Assembly (NCBI GenBank): GCA_025642065.1
Contig: JAODUP010000041.1
Coordinates: forward strand, 1,379,001 to 1,443,000
Direction of reading: 5' to 3'
Source of the DNA: Paralvinella palmiformis
Lineage: Eukaryota; Annelida; Polychaeta; Terebellida; Alvinellidae
Length of the DNA stretch: 64,000 nucleotides
Position numbers and translations under genes: made by a program. Under the pieces are notes generated by a model. It searched no databases, was not told where the DNA came from, and saw nothing but the letters and a program-made list of their open reading frames with translations. Of the stretch, positions 46,408-62,011 are shown one piece after another. Numbering within the stretch: the first letter of the stretch is position 1; every line of letters begins with the position of its first letter.

Positions 46408-49400
46408 CCCCCGTTATAACATGGATGTTGGGGTCCACAAGTTGTCTACCATGTTTTTGGTGGATCACAAAGTGAGATTGATTTTTTTAATGAAACCTAA
46501 AAATTGTGCATAACCTCATCATATGCATTGTAGTTGATATATAAAATATTAATATGATATAACAGTTCTCTTTGGAGACCATATGCAAAATTTTATCATT
46601 AGATAAGTAAGTGCTGGTGGATCTAACAAGTAAACTAGAAAAAAGTATTTAAGAAAATATTAATCTTATCATGGTTTTAACTGTTTAAACATGTTCTTCT
46701 AGCATTTCATATTTTGATATGAATATACTGCTTTCACTCTACAGATGGCCAGACTATTGTGATACTCTACACACTAAAATCAAGTGCTGTCTATACTGGT
46801 ATATAAGAGCAGCAAATAATTACAGACTTTATTATACACACATAAGGCTATATACGAGTGACACCTAAAGGTAAATATATCTGATGGAGTTTATTGATGA
46901 ATAAACTGAATTATCATGGGAGATAATGTACATCAGCAGCTGTCTGTACACTGACATAGACCATAAAGTTATTAATCTTATACATGAGAAACATCTATAT
47001 TGACAGGGCTGAAAATTAGTAGTCGCCAACTCCCCCCTGGTGACTATTTGTTGGTAAGGGCGACCATTTAATTCAAAATACTCGCCCGTTGGACAACCAC
47101 ACTGTTGGACTGCAAAACAATTTGTGGTAAAGCCGAGATTCCATATATGTTTAATGCATAAAGCAAATCCGAATGTGTATGTCACATTGCGCTAGCGTGT
47201 GCCATCATTCATGTATTTCAAACATCCCTCTCACCTTCTGACCTATTTTTCTTGGGAAAGTCTGCCTCGACACTGAATCACTTGGTTGAATCCAGAATTT
47301 TACGACCAAATCCATAAATTCAGGATTCTTGGCTATGTAAGAAAGCTGGAAGACTGTGGTTATCGTATAATGACCATGGTTTGAAGTTGGATGTTGACTT
47401 GGATTTGAAGGAGGAATTAATTGATAGACCTTTGAAAATTTAGATGTAATCTGTATTATTATTGTTCCTTTTTTTAATCTGACAGTCAGGCAAGAATATT
47501 TTCTTTATTTAAGCTAAATAAAATTTTGTTCTTGTTGGGGTGTAGATTGTGTTATTTTGCCACCAGTCAGTATGGTGGTTAGTTCACAAATCCCTCTTGA
47601 AAGGGCCTCATATTACTTGAAATATACCTGAGAAGCACTCTCAAAAGGTCTGATTCAAACATTTCTTGGTGGGGTTATAGCATCCCTGCAGCATTTGACT
47701 CACTGGCCGCACCACTCCCCTTTCAGGGCCACTAACATCGGATAAGGGCCACTAACCGTTGAAAGTTATTTGTCCCAATCTGTGCCCCTGTATCTAAGAT
47801 GTTATCATGGAATTTATCAGCAAATGAACAGACCAGTCATGAGCAATAAAAGGAATAATTTATATCAGCACCTGTCTGAACACTGACATATCCTATTTCA
47901 CAGAACATTACCATCATCATAATTAAATCACTTCATTGTATATATAACCACAGTTGATGAGAATGATTCCCATGTAAAGCTGATCATAAGTTCATTCTAT
48001 GTCTGGTCAATGCATAGAATCATATAATGTCACATCACTATGTATCTTAGTCTTAGAGTGATAAACCTAAGGCAGCAAAAGATTATCAAACACCGACACA
48101 GCAAGAACAGACTTATAAGCTAACAAGCTGATCAAACAATATCTCAAAATAAATTGTTAAAGCTTCTAAGTTGAATGGATTCATTGACCTTTGGTAATTT
48201 TGACTCAATTTATCTCTGTAATCCATTTTGGTGATTCCTACGGTAACTCACTTATTCTTTTTGCAATATCAAGTTTATTAATATATGTGTGTAAGGTTCC
48301 ACTAATTATGAGACTCTAATGACTCACAGGTGTACAATATCACATATACAAATACATTAGGTATGGTCATATAATCAGAATATCATAAGAAGTTTATTTT
48401 AATTAATTGGATAGATATTTAATGAATAATTATTTTGATAATTTTTTTTTCCAATGTCCATAAATACAATTCATCTTATGCCTGAGTTCATCTTATACAA
48501 GAGTATCTATGGTACAAGCTTCCTATATTAAATACTAATAATAAATTAATGATATAATACAGTCAATTAATAGCACATAGGGTACATCATAAGCTATAGC
48601 TTTAAGCATCCAGCATATGACAAGTTTTGTGGGTCTCATACTTTATATAAATTTGAACTTCTGCCAGAAGATAGTTATAGCTTACCTTTAGAATGAATTC
48701 TGCCATTACAGGTCTGTGATCACTCTCTTTGTAGGATGATATGCTTCGATATGTCAACAACTGGACATCGAGATGACAGCCCATAAAAGCATCTTTCTCA
48801 ACAAACCACAATATACGGTCACACCAAGCAGGTTTACGTTGTTTTACACTGATGGGAAAAAAACTAAATGTTATAGTTATATCTCCATCTGACCATTCCA
48901 CAGTCCAAATACTCTGATGTCTACTTACACAAAATTAGAAACTCCCGAGACATTTTTTGCTTAATACCTTTGTTTTCTACTTCTAGTATATTGAAGGATT
49001 TTAAGTCCAAACTACAATAAGTATTTTTTGCAGTGTAACGGAGGATATGGTCATTATTAAATAACTAAGAAATAGTCTTGCCTTGTATCGTACACATCTG
49101 TTCCCATATCAAATTTGAAACTGGGTGGAAAGGTTAATGGCCCCTCTTTAAAACCAGTGAAAATGAGCTCGTCCTTCATTAGCTTCTTTAACTGCATAAT
49201 CATAAACAAGTGACAATAGTATAATTAATTGATGACATAAGATAAACATATAAATAAAACTAAATTTAAATAAAGCAAATTAAGCATGAAAAATAATTTA
49301 CTTTATTTGAAAATTAATACAACATAAAGTAGAATAACTACAAGAATATCAAAAGTTACTAACTATTCTTCAAGCTATAACATTATTAAAGTGTCAGAAA

Positions 49401-52400
49401 TAATGCTGATGGATTTAAAACATGCACAACTACAGCAGCATAAATTCAAACTGACCACAGTTTGTAGATGACTTAAATAATTTACCTGGTCATGTGGCCA
49501 CAGAGACTTCAGTTCACCTTTTTGTACCTTTTCCTCTATGTCAACCTTAGGAATGTCATCTAAACGGAAATTTAAGTCTCCCATCCAGAAGACGTAACTA
49601 AAACAAATATCAGTTTATATTATGTGGATGTAAACATAACTCGGAAATAATGACCAGAGCTATAGCACCAATATTTCATTTACCAATGTGTGTATGATAT
49701 AGTAAGCAGTAATTTAATGTTATCTGATGCAATATTGGCATAAATATGAGTTATAAAAAATTAGCTACTTCACACGCCGATGAATCATTACAAAATATAG
49801 GAAAGTTTTATAATTAAATGACATACTCATGTTCTAAAATATTCTCTGCGTCTACTTCCTTAAATTTCTGGCTGTCCAATATCTGGTCAAAATCCTGCCA
49901 GCCAAACAAATCACATAAATAATATCAAGTAATGTATTATCAATTGCTAACACACACACACACAGATATTTAAATATGCAGATTGCATGATTTTCCCCTG
50001 TTTTGAGTGAAATACAAACCACCTCATACTGAATATGGTCTTTCCCAATATTATTTCACTATGTGGATGCCTAACTAAATGCAACAGACATGTCAAAGAT
50101 GTATCATATGTAAATGGTACAGCAATTAATGAGAGAGCCAAGAATTAAGTGGTAAGCACATGCTACCACCTAACTGCTCTACTTAAGTCAAAGCATCCAG
50201 AATTAGACTGAACACACCTAGATTGTTTGGTCTGCTATGTCACACCAGTTGGTCTCTCTGACCATGTGCCTTAGCATATAAGAGTAGTCTCAACATAATT
50301 TAAACTTGTATAAAACTAAGACATCAGGTTTCTTTAGTAGGAAAATTAATTTACCACATGCTAAAATTCCAAGGCCTGTTTAAAATTAAGGCTTTTTGAA
50401 ATAATATCTTCAAATTCAAGGGCCTTTCAAAATTGTATATAACCTATAAACTATTAACAAGGCATTTGAAGGCTATAACATGATTAAAATATGATGATTT
50501 TGTAGAAAATACTACCTGACTTTTAAAAGTTCTATTCAATTTAAAAACAAATTTCCTATAACTGGCCACTTGTGGGATCAGTTTTCAAAATAAACACAAT
50601 AATTTTTCAGGCATTGAATAAAATAAAGTTTTTATGGTGGAAAGTGTATTATGTTCTAATTATCATTTTAATAAATATTTTATGCAGCAGCTCTACTGGG
50701 ATTCTGTAATTAGACTAAATTAAGTTTCTATTATTTCAAACCTATTGTTCCAACTTCATTTAAGGCTAATAAATAAATCAGTCCCTAGTTATCAACACAT
50801 TCTATACTATGCTCCATCTTACTACTTGATAAGCCACAAAACTATTAACAACCACCATCCTAGTCTAGGTGTAACCTATAAAACCTTTCAGATCCCAAAG
50901 TTATTTCTTAATTCAAATCACTTTACATCCAAAGGTTTTTGTAATGTTTTCTGTATTCTGCTAGACCAAAGTATCATTCCTATTCACTACAGATATTGTG
51001 AATATTGTTATTGAAAATGGACATATATTAGCCCAAAATAACAAAATCCCATTGATACAGAAAATTGTCAAGTGCAAGACTGATGTAATGCAAGAATATA
51101 GTGGAAATGCACCCAGTAATAGCCTGGGGTTCCACCTGTCTGGAAGCTCCACCTGTCTGTAAATGCCACTTTCAGCAAGTCCCGACAGGTGGCATTAAGA
51201 GCAGGTTTGATTGTATATCTAAAGATTGGTTACATCATACATCAATACTGTGTAACAGCTGATTGTGAATATAATGCTCATTTGTAGGACTAGAACATAT
51301 AGTTGTGTTACCCACATAAAAGATGTACAGTACTCATCTATGAAATGCTGAAGATGCATCTTTCGGTTCAGACATAGAATACAAACAATGTTTTCTCCTT
51401 AAGCTGCTCTTATCTGGATGACAGCAATCAAAATGTTAAAATGTTGATGATTCAACATCACATGCAGACAAACAAAGAACATTAAGTTTGATAATATTGT
51501 GCTTAACTGTGAGAACAGTTCTAGCAACTACCTGTATTCTGTCACCAACATTTTTGAGGTGTGCTGCCAGGTGACAGTTGACAAAACAAACATTTAGTCC
51601 AGCTATATCCATACGTATTGTGACAGCACCTTTGTTACCCTGAAACAGACATGAAAAAATCACTGACTAGCATTAAAATGAAATATCGCATTATATACAC
51701 AAATGAATTAGCCATGGAAATTAGTATGACTGAAATTAGTACTTACCCATAGTCCATTAAACCCTGTTCGAGTATATGATGATTGCACATTACACACATA
51801 CGGTAGATCACTTCTCTTGATGAACACTCCAAGGTGCAGCCCATACATTCTAATAGTCTTCACCTAGTAAAAAGTGTTGCTTATTTATTTTCATATGACT
51901 CAATAGCTATTACTGTACAGATTTATAATTCTTACACTGCCTGAATGATGTCCTGCTGTGATATCAATTCTAAGGTTAACTCCTTTTCAGACTCAAATAA
52001 AGCTTATATCGTGTAAATATCCATAATACCTTGCCATCTTAAAATAAATAATAATGATAAGCATATTTTAAAATTAAAACAGAGTATGAAGGTTGTTTGC
52101 AAATATCAAAAACAATCAGACACAAACAAAGTGAAACATGAGAGTATTTTAAACCTATTAGTATCTTGTGTTACTTTACACAGGTATTGTGTGAGAAAAG
52201 TTGAATACTGTTTGGGATCTCTTCAAAGAATACTACCTAAAGCTCTTGTATAAGTTGAGTGGCCAACTATCAACATGTTCAGTTTTACTCTAATCCACAC
52301 ACAGTATTTCAGTTTGTGATAAAAATAAGAAAAGTAACAACTGGCTCCCAAATAAAAACTCATTACTGATTTGTTTATTCCAAATTAGAATTATTAACCA

Positions 52401-55400
52401 AGTTATGCACAAGCGTGATATATTTCTATACGTGGCAATAAGAGCATGCCTAACTTTATACCATATCATTATGACATGACAGTATCATAAACCGATCATA
52501 AACACCTTTATGACATCATACACTGTCAAAAACTGTCGTAAACCTTTTTATTCACTATATTTAGTAATTTTAATTTTTTTAATCTTTCATTTTTATCTAT
52601 TTTGGTTAGAATTAGTTGTGGATTATCATTATGTCAGAATTAGTATATTTATATATCACAAAAATGAATGTAAAATAATATTTTATGTTCGTCTCTCTTA
52701 CATTTTTTCCCAATTCAGTATTAACAGAAATAATTTGTAGGTATATTTGATTTAGTAACCATAACAGACTCTCACATCTTTCACACATGTACAATTGAAT
52801 CTGTCCATTTAATCTGTCAATTATCAATACCCAATAAACCAAATCACAAAGTCCTTAGAGGATGCTGTGACAAAATACCAGCTTGGCTGTTTTCTCATGA
52901 AACTAACCATGTGTAACTGTTGTTTAATGTGAAAGCTATAAGATGGATTAATGGAATCAGGAGTAGCAGACAGACATGGGGTCAATTCCATTTGGTCAAT
53001 TCCAATTTTGGTCAATTCCACATCAAATTTATCAATTGTGTTAATTCCAATTCCATTTTTACCTACTCTGTTTTTACTTACTACTTTTTACCATGAGTAG
53101 GTACTCTGAGTACCTACTGGGAATACCTAGTCTGAGTAGTTTATATACCAAGTAGGATTGTCATGGAAGGAATATTTCTGAATTAAAAAAAGTAAATGTT
53201 CAATTAATTTGTGGATTTAATTCTTTTATTAGCAAACTTCAATTCCAATTTTATCAATTCCATTTCCATTAAAAAAAAGCAAATCCAACTCCGGAATTGA
53301 ATTGACCCTATGTCTGATAGCAGATATCTTTAGCTCTTGCCACATGGAGGATCATTAAGTGAAGCCACTGTCACTCCATGATCAGCCACAGATAAATACC
53401 AACACCAACCCAACAAGGAAGTGTTTTGCTTGTCATCCAATTAATGAATAGTTCTATTAAATTAATACTGCCCCCTAAGCTCTAGAAACAAATGGCAGAC
53501 TAATCAAGCCAAATGATTTTCACTATAAACAATACCAGTGTATCAATTTAATATGTGTTTGTTTGGAAGATACGTCTGGCTTGCTAAAATTTAAATGCAT
53601 GTACTTTATTAAAATACCCCTTTTCAGATTTATCCAATAACAATTACTTTGTCACTTATAGCTGGTATATAATACATACATAATGTATTGTTGACAAATA
53701 TATGAACAATGAAAGGGAAACACACTATATCTAACATATCTACTCTGGTTTACTCATGAAAATGCAACAATGTTTGCTCAAGCGATATTTTTTTGTCATA
53801 GTGACAAGATGGAGGTTATGTCAAATAAAACTGAAGTTGCATACAATGTTTTGCTGTAACTCTTTTAAGTTAGACCAGTTTCTGTATTATATAACACAGT
53901 AATGTATTTGCAAAAATGTATGACTAATTCTAACTTGCCTTAAAAAATTGCTACACAAACTATGCAATTGCTAATAATGTTTTTTTAAACAAAATGTTCC
54001 CTGGGAGTTTATATTGGGAATCTTCGTATTTACTGTGTTTATATAAAAATGTGGTATGACTATGCCAGTGGTAATATTCTCTAAAACAGTGCATGTTAAT
54101 GTGCAGACAGGCACTGATATAAATTATACCTTTTATTGGATGTGACTGGTATATTTGTTTGCCAATAAATTCCATCATAACTTCTTGGATAAAGGTATTT
54201 CTCATGTATAAGATGAATAGCCTGTAGCCTAATAGATACCAGTATAAACTCTATCCACTAATACTCTAATCCAAACTCTAGTAAAGATTTGTTGCAGATC
54301 AGCCACATCCCAACATGTCTAGTGGATTAGAGCATGAAACTCCTTGGCAATGGTCATGTTATGTGGGAAGTATGAATCCTGGCCATGGCACTGTAGTAGG
54401 GAGAGTTCATCAATAAGTGAGGCAGCTGACAAAGTTTACTCCACCAATTATATCATCTATTCAAAATCCCAAATCTCTTTAAAATTAGTCGCTGAGCTGT
54501 AACAGTAAATTACAGATCACATGCAAAATATGTTTGTGTTATATGAACATGTTTTAATTAAGGGTATGTTTTAAACATTAAGTGCCACAGAGCTATTCAA
54601 GTTGAATAAGGCACTATTTAAAATACTATTATTATTATCTTCCTCATTTGAAGTAGCCACTTTGACCATTCTTATTATTATTTACAAATATGTGATACAA
54701 ATATTTTCAACTTTTTTTGAGAATGGACACTCTTTCCAGTTCAAAGCTGTAGTATAATTTGATAGAATTTTGATTATTTTTAGGACGTAAAATCCCATGA
54801 ATTTGAAACTTTTCTCATTACTAATCATGCTATCCAGAGAAAACATGATGACCTATTTATCACACATCCTTTATTTTCATCAGGAATTAATTTTGGGCTT
54901 AAGTTATAAACTATGTTCTGATACAGACTAACAAGAATCACTGAAAAAAATTCATGGTTTTATGTAATCACATTTATGCTGCATTTAAATACAGTTTAAA
55001 ACTACAAGCTTATTTAGGATGATGATTATTATTGGTGTTTTACAGCCACTTTTGTGCACATGGTAAGCTAAATGGGCCGGGCAGCCTCCAAAGGTAACAA
55101 AGTGAAGTCAGTGATGAAGCTCCCTTCAGAAATGCCCACGCTGAGGTTCGAACTCAGATGGTAATGATCTGTGATCCAATGGTGGTACCAGTTAGACCAC
55201 AGAGCTTGTTTAGGAGGAATCAAGAACATTTAAACTGACAAAGATAGTTTTGGTGGTTTTAAATGAATAAGAACAGGTACTTTTTGGTTTGTATAGAAGA
55301 TATACAATTATGGCATACACAGATATATGTACATAGCTATGAAAATCACATAAGAAAGAAAAATTTAATTTAGGTTAGTAATATTACAGCTATCTAAATT

Positions 55401-56664
55401 CAAAATCATGCCAAGTCACACCATGTGCATCATATTAATTATTTATCTATACAATTATTATTTACCATTAGATCATCATAAAGCTATTCCATAAATCAAC
55501 TGATTATAAAATACTTCATCATAGACAAATGTCTATTAAACATGAAATATTTCAAGATGAATTATGGAAGGCTAACATGAGTACTGCTAGTTATTTCCAG
55601 GATCAGAAAATGACTATTTCAAAGTGACTTCCAAAACAGAACACCCTAAGTTCACTAGTTTGGCATTTAAACTTGTTCAGTTTAGAGTTATTAAAGGCAC
55701 TTGGACTATGATGCAACTGAATCGTGACATTTGTCCGCATGCATAACTAAAAAAAAGATTTGTTTTCTTATGTTAAAAGAAGTGGGCTTTCATGTACCAG
55801 GTACCTGTGGAAAATGAGATGTTTCGATAAAACATTCCGCATACAGGTATAACTGGGATTTGAACCCTATCTTGAGGGTATGCAGCACAGAGCACCATTA
55901 ACTACACCACAGGAGTATATTGTTCATTGAAAGGGTTTATTGGCAGAAAAACCATCGATAAGATAGGCATGTCAAATATATTTCGATAAAACATTCCACA
56001 TACAGGTATAACTGGGATTTGAACCCTATCTTGAGGGTATGCAGCACAGAGCACCATTAACTACACTACAGGAGTATATTGTTCATTGAAAGGCTTTATT
56101 GGCAGAAAAACCATCGATAAGATAGGCATGTCAAATATATTGCATTCTGCTAAAAATAACCAATAAAAAACATTAACAACAGTACAACAAATGAAGGTAG
56201 AAATGTTAGTAAATTATACTCCATATGATATGACTAGTAGAGACATCTGGTGATTAAAATAAGCTAACATCACATAAAAGATTATATTATATTTTTCTAA
56301 AATAAATAGGTCTTCAATGATTTATATTAGTAATACTCCTGTTTGAGGAATAGGTGCATGGAAAAACTAAGTTATTCAGAGTGAGTGGTGCACAGGATGC
56401 AAACAATATCCAATACCATACATTATACATAGTTCAGAGAATTAGGTTGAACAGAGTTTTTCACAAACTTTGAGAAACATAATGATAAAAAAGGAAATAT
56501 GTGTATTTCTAGATTTAACAAAGCACCAAACTGACATTTGTTTGACTTGTGACATTCAATAAAAAAAATCAGTAATCGAACCTGTTAAATATAAACCACT
56601 ATTATAGTATTAACTTAGACAAATCTGAAGTTAAGAATATTTTGGAATCAGCACCAACTCTATG

Positions 56665-56712
<48 letters not shown>

Positions 56713-59700
56713 ACAAATTCACCATACCTTAACATAGTTATGTCTGTGCAAACATCTTGTTAAAGAATTGGTCCATGGATCATCAAATATAGCATCAGTC
56801 AACATGGCAGTGACACTGCATTTTAACTCTTGAATGCTACATAAATAAAACAGGATGACACTTCAAAAGTTGAAACTACTGTAGTAAAAGAAATATCATT
56901 AATGGGTAGTAAGAAAAGTCAAACCATGCACTATTTAGTGTTGGAGAATATTCATTATCACTACACACTTACCCAATGGCATAAAGATTTGGTAGATCAT
57001 CAAGCTCTTCAAGACCAAGCAGATTTTCCAAGGATTCGGGTGGATCACAATCACCAACATTGTAAGTGATCAAATAAACTCTAAAATGAAGTCAATAATG
57101 GCTTATCATTAGAATGTCAAAAAAAGCATTGTATTTATAGGATTAATATTAATGTTCCCTACAATTCATAGCTATATAATGTCACCTGAAGAGTTTCAGC
57201 CATGGCTATTACATCATTAGTTATTGAGTTATTTAGCCACAGCCCTGATCAAATCTAGGAGATATGACCAAAGGGTGATTCTGTGGGGAAACAAATACCA
57301 CAGATACAGGTATGAGCCAGATTGTAACTCATAAACTAGATTGCCCTGTATGTAATGTCATTGGTAAACATTAGGCAGTAAATTACTTACAGAGATCATT
57401 TTCAAATTACAGTGTTAACTTATATGAATCAATTACTGGATCTGGCATATATTGCTCATAACACTGTATAGTGGAAACAAATGCTACAGATGACAGAAGG
57501 TATATTTGATTATGTGGTCTATGAGTTATGCTCTTCATTCAAAGATGAAACTAATAACTTACTGACAAACAGTGCTTTGTGAAGAATAATTTACTACATT
57601 CCAACAACAGAAATATATTTTATATAGAAGACAAAGTTGAAACTAATGGTGTGAGTTTTTAAGTATATTCATATCACTAAAATGCTGCAGGGCATTTCAT
57701 TGAAATGCAGATTTGATAACAGAAATGTGGGCCTCTTTTATAAGAGTCAGTGCTGTGTGATTTTGACTTAAAGTAAGGCCCATACAGTATTTTGCTCACT
57801 TTCTTGTGGGCTTTGGAACTCAATTTGCAACTACATCTATAACCTAAGTGCCACCTTGCACTTCGGATTTTATCACAATTTTTCTGAGTCTAACATTAGT
57901 CAACATATGAACAATAATTATAAATTAATGCAGACAATATGTAAACTTTCACATATTTTACCATTATTTACATATTTATCATGTTCTCTGTAGTGTTTGA
58001 TACAGTCTGGCTCCACTACAATGCAGTGACTAGGGTCCATAGTCATAGACCACATTACAACTGGATTACAGTTTGTCTTCAGGCATTGAATGTTAGTGTG
58101 GAAGAGGGAGTGGGTTAATTAGTATGATGCAACATTTTGTGGGACCATTTCCTCACACATCTCCATTTCAGAAGATTGGAACAACCACAATATATCATAA
58201 TTTGGGAAAGTCAATAATTTAGTTTTCAGTATATCATGTTAATCTAATTAGATTAATGACTTGTGGCAGTGTAACAAACACTGATATATGGCCTAACTAA
58301 ATGCTGTTTCACATTCATTAAAATACTGAAAACTATATTGGTTATCAAATGATAAAAGCACAAATAATAGTTTTGAATTCAAGTAATAATAATAATTAGT
58401 TAGTAATTCAAGTAATAATCATAATTATTTTATGGGAAGAGTCACATGCAATTGCCAGCAGTAATTAGGTCATCAATTGCTAAATGAACAAAAAAAATTG
58501 GGTTCTGACAAATAATTTTTCTTCTGAATGGTGAAAGGTCTATAACATACATAGACTTTCGTTGAACTCACTGTGGAAAACCACCAAATATTCGATGGGT
58601 AGTTTTACAGTGTTGGAACCATATCTCTTTTATGGAATTACCTTGCTGAACTTGATAAATGTGTGTAAAAAAGATATGTTTAGAGCTCATCAGGTCGAAC
58701 TACTAAAATATGTTGGAAAAAATTTGAGTGTTAATTTTACTTTTTTTTACTGTTTAAACGATAATTGACAATTAATATAAAATGAAATCACAATTTTCTT
58801 TCATCCAATATTGTATTATTTCTTTAATAAACACGTCTTCAAATTTTGCATTTTTACATGCTGAAATCATTTGTGGGAGATAAACCAGAAGTGAAATTGT
58901 GCCAAACATGAAATGGTTGTGTTCACAAACTGTTACAAAATAAAACATCAGGTCCCCATAACTTCAACTTCTCTGTTGATTATCCAACTGGTTATTAAAT
59001 AAATTCATTTTTAATTATCTTTTTCTATAATAATCAGCTGATTTTCAAGGCTCACTATGTTTTCTGGATGTTGCATTATCTACAAGAGCTAACACAGACT
59101 TTCCTTATGACAATGGTGACTCTGGCAGCATGGTTGTTTAGATTTTGTTTATATTGATGAACTTGGTGTTGACATTAGGGTAATTTGTCTTTCTTCCTTT
59201 GTCACGTTTTCTTCTTTTGCCTCCAGCAGGTGTGTCATTGTTGTGGTTTCTGCTTGTTTATCACTCTTTTCTCTTCTGCATTCATATTCTTCATCCTCTT
59301 CTTGTCTAGAATGCTAACACCCTCTTTTTCCAATTTATTATATTGCTGGTGCTTCCACTGTGACCATTTCTGTCTGGGCTATTACATATTGCAAATGATT
59401 AATATCACTGTTTGTTTTGATCATTATCCTTTTCTTTGTACAGGTTGTACCTGTCTGGATCTTGGACTTTTACTTTAAGATCACAGACATTACATTCCTT
59501 CTGTGTTTCTGTATTTACACACATATATTAATGTGAAAAATTATCAAATACATGGAAGGTTTTTTATTTGTGGTTGTTAATGTGTTATCAGTTGTTTTAA
59601 CATCTGGAGATCACCATTGAACTTTATGTATGCATATGAGTAAGTAAATAAGTATACGAATGTATGTTTTAGTGTGAGAGAAAGATATAGGAATGAAAAG

Positions 59701-61969
59701 AAAGAGCATATACATGCAAAAAGTGTTTTTAAATTATACTAAAACAAAATAGCATGTATTAAGTAACACATCTTTTAATAATTCATATGTCGTGTCACCA
59801 TTTGAATGATAGTACAAAAAAGGTTTACAGTATTTTTCGTAAAATTCATTTTACAATGTGGTGTTACTATCAATTAAATATATTATTATTAAATTATTGT
59901 ATAAACATTTTATCTTTCAGTTTATTATTTATCTTGAAATAATTGATTATTGTAAATATAAAAATAGTTGTGTGTTATATTATAAATAAAGACAATTAAA
60001 ACTCAATTTAAATACTACCTGCTGCATTATTTATTTCATATGAAATCATATTAACAGTCATCAGATTCACCAATATCAATAAACTAAATCACTTATCAGG
60101 GGTAGAAATAACTCAAAAACCTGTACTAGTCAGCAGAACTATCAGACTGGAAATTATGGTAGTCCTTAGAGATATCTGGTAGTCCACAAATAGCCCTAGT
60201 AAATAATATCTATGTGATAATAATATTCCATGACAATTATTAACAATAATCTGGTGTAACATATAACTAATTTGTTCCTATAAACTGTCCCAAAATTTGC
60301 TCCACCACTTCTGTCATTTTTGTTTTACATTTTGGTAAGTAGATGTTGTTGTCGAAGATTATAATTATTCCCATATTTGACTAACCCATTGGACTACTAC
60401 GGATGCCAGTGTTGGTAGGTAGACTGAAGTACTGGTAGTAATATAACTAAAACCAAATATTACATATATATACTAACTACACCAGTGACACTAAGTAGAA
60501 GCATGCTCTCAGAAATGTGGTAGAATTTCTTTCTCCATGTTCACAGTAGTTAAAAATCATGGCCTACATGTCGCGATATATCTTCTTCTGCATTCTGTTC
60601 AATTTTCCATCTGATACGAGTCTCACTTGGTTGGTGGTATAGCTGGCTTCCTTGTGCAACAGTGATACAAGCAGATAAAGTTGGGCTTCGGGATGCCCTC
60701 TGTAATTACGTTTGTAATACCAGCCTTCAACATCATTGTTTGTACGAATGTAATGAAAGCACATGCTCCAGCTCCATGGTGTCCATATATAGCTCACAAT
60801 CCTTATTGCTAAAACAGGTTTTGTTTGACTCAACTTTAATAACCATTTTAACAAATTTAAGATTTATAAAAAGAAAAAGTGCTGTATTAAATAGAATAAT
60901 TAACAAATAATAAAAAAACACTAGTGTGGATTGACATCATTCAATTTACTTTTATAGGTGCTCTGTGCAGGGTTGGCTGATAAAAACCAACCCCGGTTTT
61001 AACCAGTTAAAAACACCCTGGTCAATGCTCAAAAAGGTGGTCAATACAAATTTTCAAAGATTGTTGTTATATGATAGATTCTGAACAACAAATATAATAA
61101 AAAAATACATAAAACACACTCTATTTCATGTACAGAAACATTTGTTGAATGTGTTTCATGTCTTTCTGAAATATTGAAACAAAGCCAGTTTTGACAATAT
61201 GTTTTATTACATTAAAATTGAGCTTGCATAACAAATAATGAAAGTCTGATAGTCCTATCCCATGGATAAATGTTTATGTTCACCGTCTATCTCTTCTTTC
61301 CCACGGAGAAATCGGTAGCACATAACCAGTTTAGCAGTTTTCTGCAAACCCAGCCTATTCCGGAGTTTTGTTTGAATGACTCCAAAGTTTGAGAATAGCC
61401 ATTCAGTAGCAGCTGAGCTGGATGGATACGACAGGAGATTCTGTCCTATAGTACGCATATCAGAACTGACAGTGCCTGATCTATGAATACATGACCACCA
61501 ACACTGTAGGCTTAGCCAATTCATGGAGTAATGTTCTAGGTAATGACATAGAGTCTGACATAAAGCTCAGGTAAAAGATCACGACTTGTTTCAAGTAGTA
61601 ATTCATCTCCAGGGCAGAAGGGTATTTCTCTGCATGGCAAGGGAGAAATACCTTGATTTAAATAAATAATGACTATAATAATGTAAAGATTGTTTGCAAA
61701 TTGATGCCTTTTAAACAGGTTCTTACTAGTATGTAATGTCCCCTTATAAAACGGGATTTTTAAATTGACCAGTATAAGACGGTTTTAACAAGTATTGACA
61801 ACTGGTCTGGTTAATACTCTTATTGACTGGTCTTTTGCCAACCCTGGTTATGTGCAATTAATTGTTTTAGGATTATTACAGTTATATGAATAAATCATTC
61901 AACTCTAGAGTTGTGTTGTTTAGGTATTTAATTATTTTAATATAAAAGCCTAAATTTAATGATAAGATG

Positions 61970-62011
<42 letters not shown>

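Noticed and set aside
59185..59478. Hydrophobic Cys/Phe-rich ORF in INPP5K intron 1
   Set aside because: The composition follows TTT/CTT-rich DNA; there is no known motif, no splice support, and it is on the opposite strand to the gene.
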